Assembly: GCA_004154925.1 (NCBI GenBank)
Contig: QJNS01000034.1
Span: 352,942 to 416,941 of the forward strand
Direction of reading: 5' to 3'
Length of the DNA: 64,000 nucleotides
Origin: Monosporascus cannonballus
Taxonomy: Eukaryota > Ascomycota > Sordariomycetes > Xylariales
Both the position numbers and the translations under genes were made by a program. Positions within the stretch are counted from its first letter, which is position 1; the number at the start of each line of letters is the position of its first letter. Below the pieces are notes generated by a model. That model saw nothing but the letters and a program-made list of their open reading frames with translations. It did no database searches and had not been told where the DNA came from. Of this stretch, positions 63,785 to 64,000 are shown piece after piece.

Positions 63785-64000
63785 CTATTTTTTCCATAAT
63801 AAAAAGTCCTATTCGTAATATAAGTTTTTCGTAATATTACTAAATATTACATATTAAAGTTATCTAAATTATAAAATAATAAGTATATATATTTTAATTT
63901 TTATTACTGTTTATTTCTATTTAATAAAATTTTATTAAACGGTTACTTAGCGTTACTTAGTCGTATTTAGTCGTACTTAGTTAAGACTCGCTAAGCACTA
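63785..64000 (-). repeat. D-family LTR fragment with 10-bp tandem array
   Basis: The block near 63820-63895 (TTCGTAATATTACTAAATATTA, in pieces, then GTTATCTAAATTATAAAATAA and GTATATATATTTT) aligns with the middle of the E LTR (GTTATCTAAATTATGGAATAACG, in pieces). 63941-63980 holds four phased 10-bp units of the type YCGTACTTAG. It is cut by the window edge. Confidence 0.5.
63941..63980. repeat. Four-unit 10-bp tandem repeat
   Basis: Units GGTTACTTAG, CGTTACTTAG, TCGTATTTAG and TCGTACTTAG, exactly in phase and differing mainly by transitions at positions 1, 2, 4 and 6. Confidence 0.7.

Noticed and set aside
1..64000. CRISPR array, riboswitch, bacterial operon or centromeric satellite
   Set aside because: No regularly spaced repeats with unique spacers and no bacterial gene organisation. 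AT-rich blocks are explained by identifiable RIP-mutated transposons rather than satellite arrays.

Overview
The window is filamentous-ascomycete (Pezizomycotina) nuclear DNA. It has short 50-79 bp spliceosomal introns with GTAAGT-type donors and CTAAC-type branch sites, a HET-domain gene, a fungal MFS sugar transporter, and very AT-rich retrotransposon blocks carrying the C-to-T/G-to-A signature of repeat-induced point mutation (RIP). A eurotiomycete such as Aspergillus, Penicillium or a relative is plausible, but the genus cannot be fixed from this sequence.

Layout. 1-20830 is a nested stack of Ty3/Gypsy elements. Element D (+) begins in its 5' LTR at the window edge. It is interrupted by element A (2817-10244). 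Its 3' LTR is interrupted by a 165-bp solo LTR (F), and F is itself interrupted by an inverted D-family element, E (13902-20622). 20831-26183 is a GC-normal island with one large gene: a HET-domain protein that a 60-bp intron appears to join to a multi-pass membrane domain. 26184-49190 is a second RIP block: back-to-back LTRs, the badly degraded minus-strand element G with element B inside it, and element C. 49190-59372 is a second GC-normal island, cut by a RIP-mutated 1.5-kb Tc1/mariner element (51950-53456). Its right half holds a five-exon sugar transporter (55331-57162) and a three-exon SDHAF1/Sdh6 gene (58517-58887) too small and split to show as an open frame. 59374-64000 is a third RIP block, not well classified, ending in a D-family LTR fragment.

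A, B and C are full-length copies of one chromodomain Gypsy family (LTR about 206 bp), all in the + orientation and each flanked by a 5-bp target duplication (GAAAT/AAAAT, AATTT, TTTTA). D, E and G belong to a second chromodomain Gypsy group with LTRs of about 394 bp. Short insertions (F, H, J) kept near-normal base composition while long ones are saturated with RIP. All retroelement reading frames are broken by stops of RIP type, so none is expected to be active.

Only three loci look functional: the HET gene (allorecognition-type regulator), the sugar transporter (plasma-membrane uptake, with candidate CreA sites upstream) and SDHAF1/Sdh6 (mitochondrial complex II assembly). Two fragments abut transposons and may be genes cut by insertion (25937-26158 minus; 59259-59372 plus). 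Coordinates of repeats and splice sites were read by eye. Family assignments come from conserved motifs, not from database searches.
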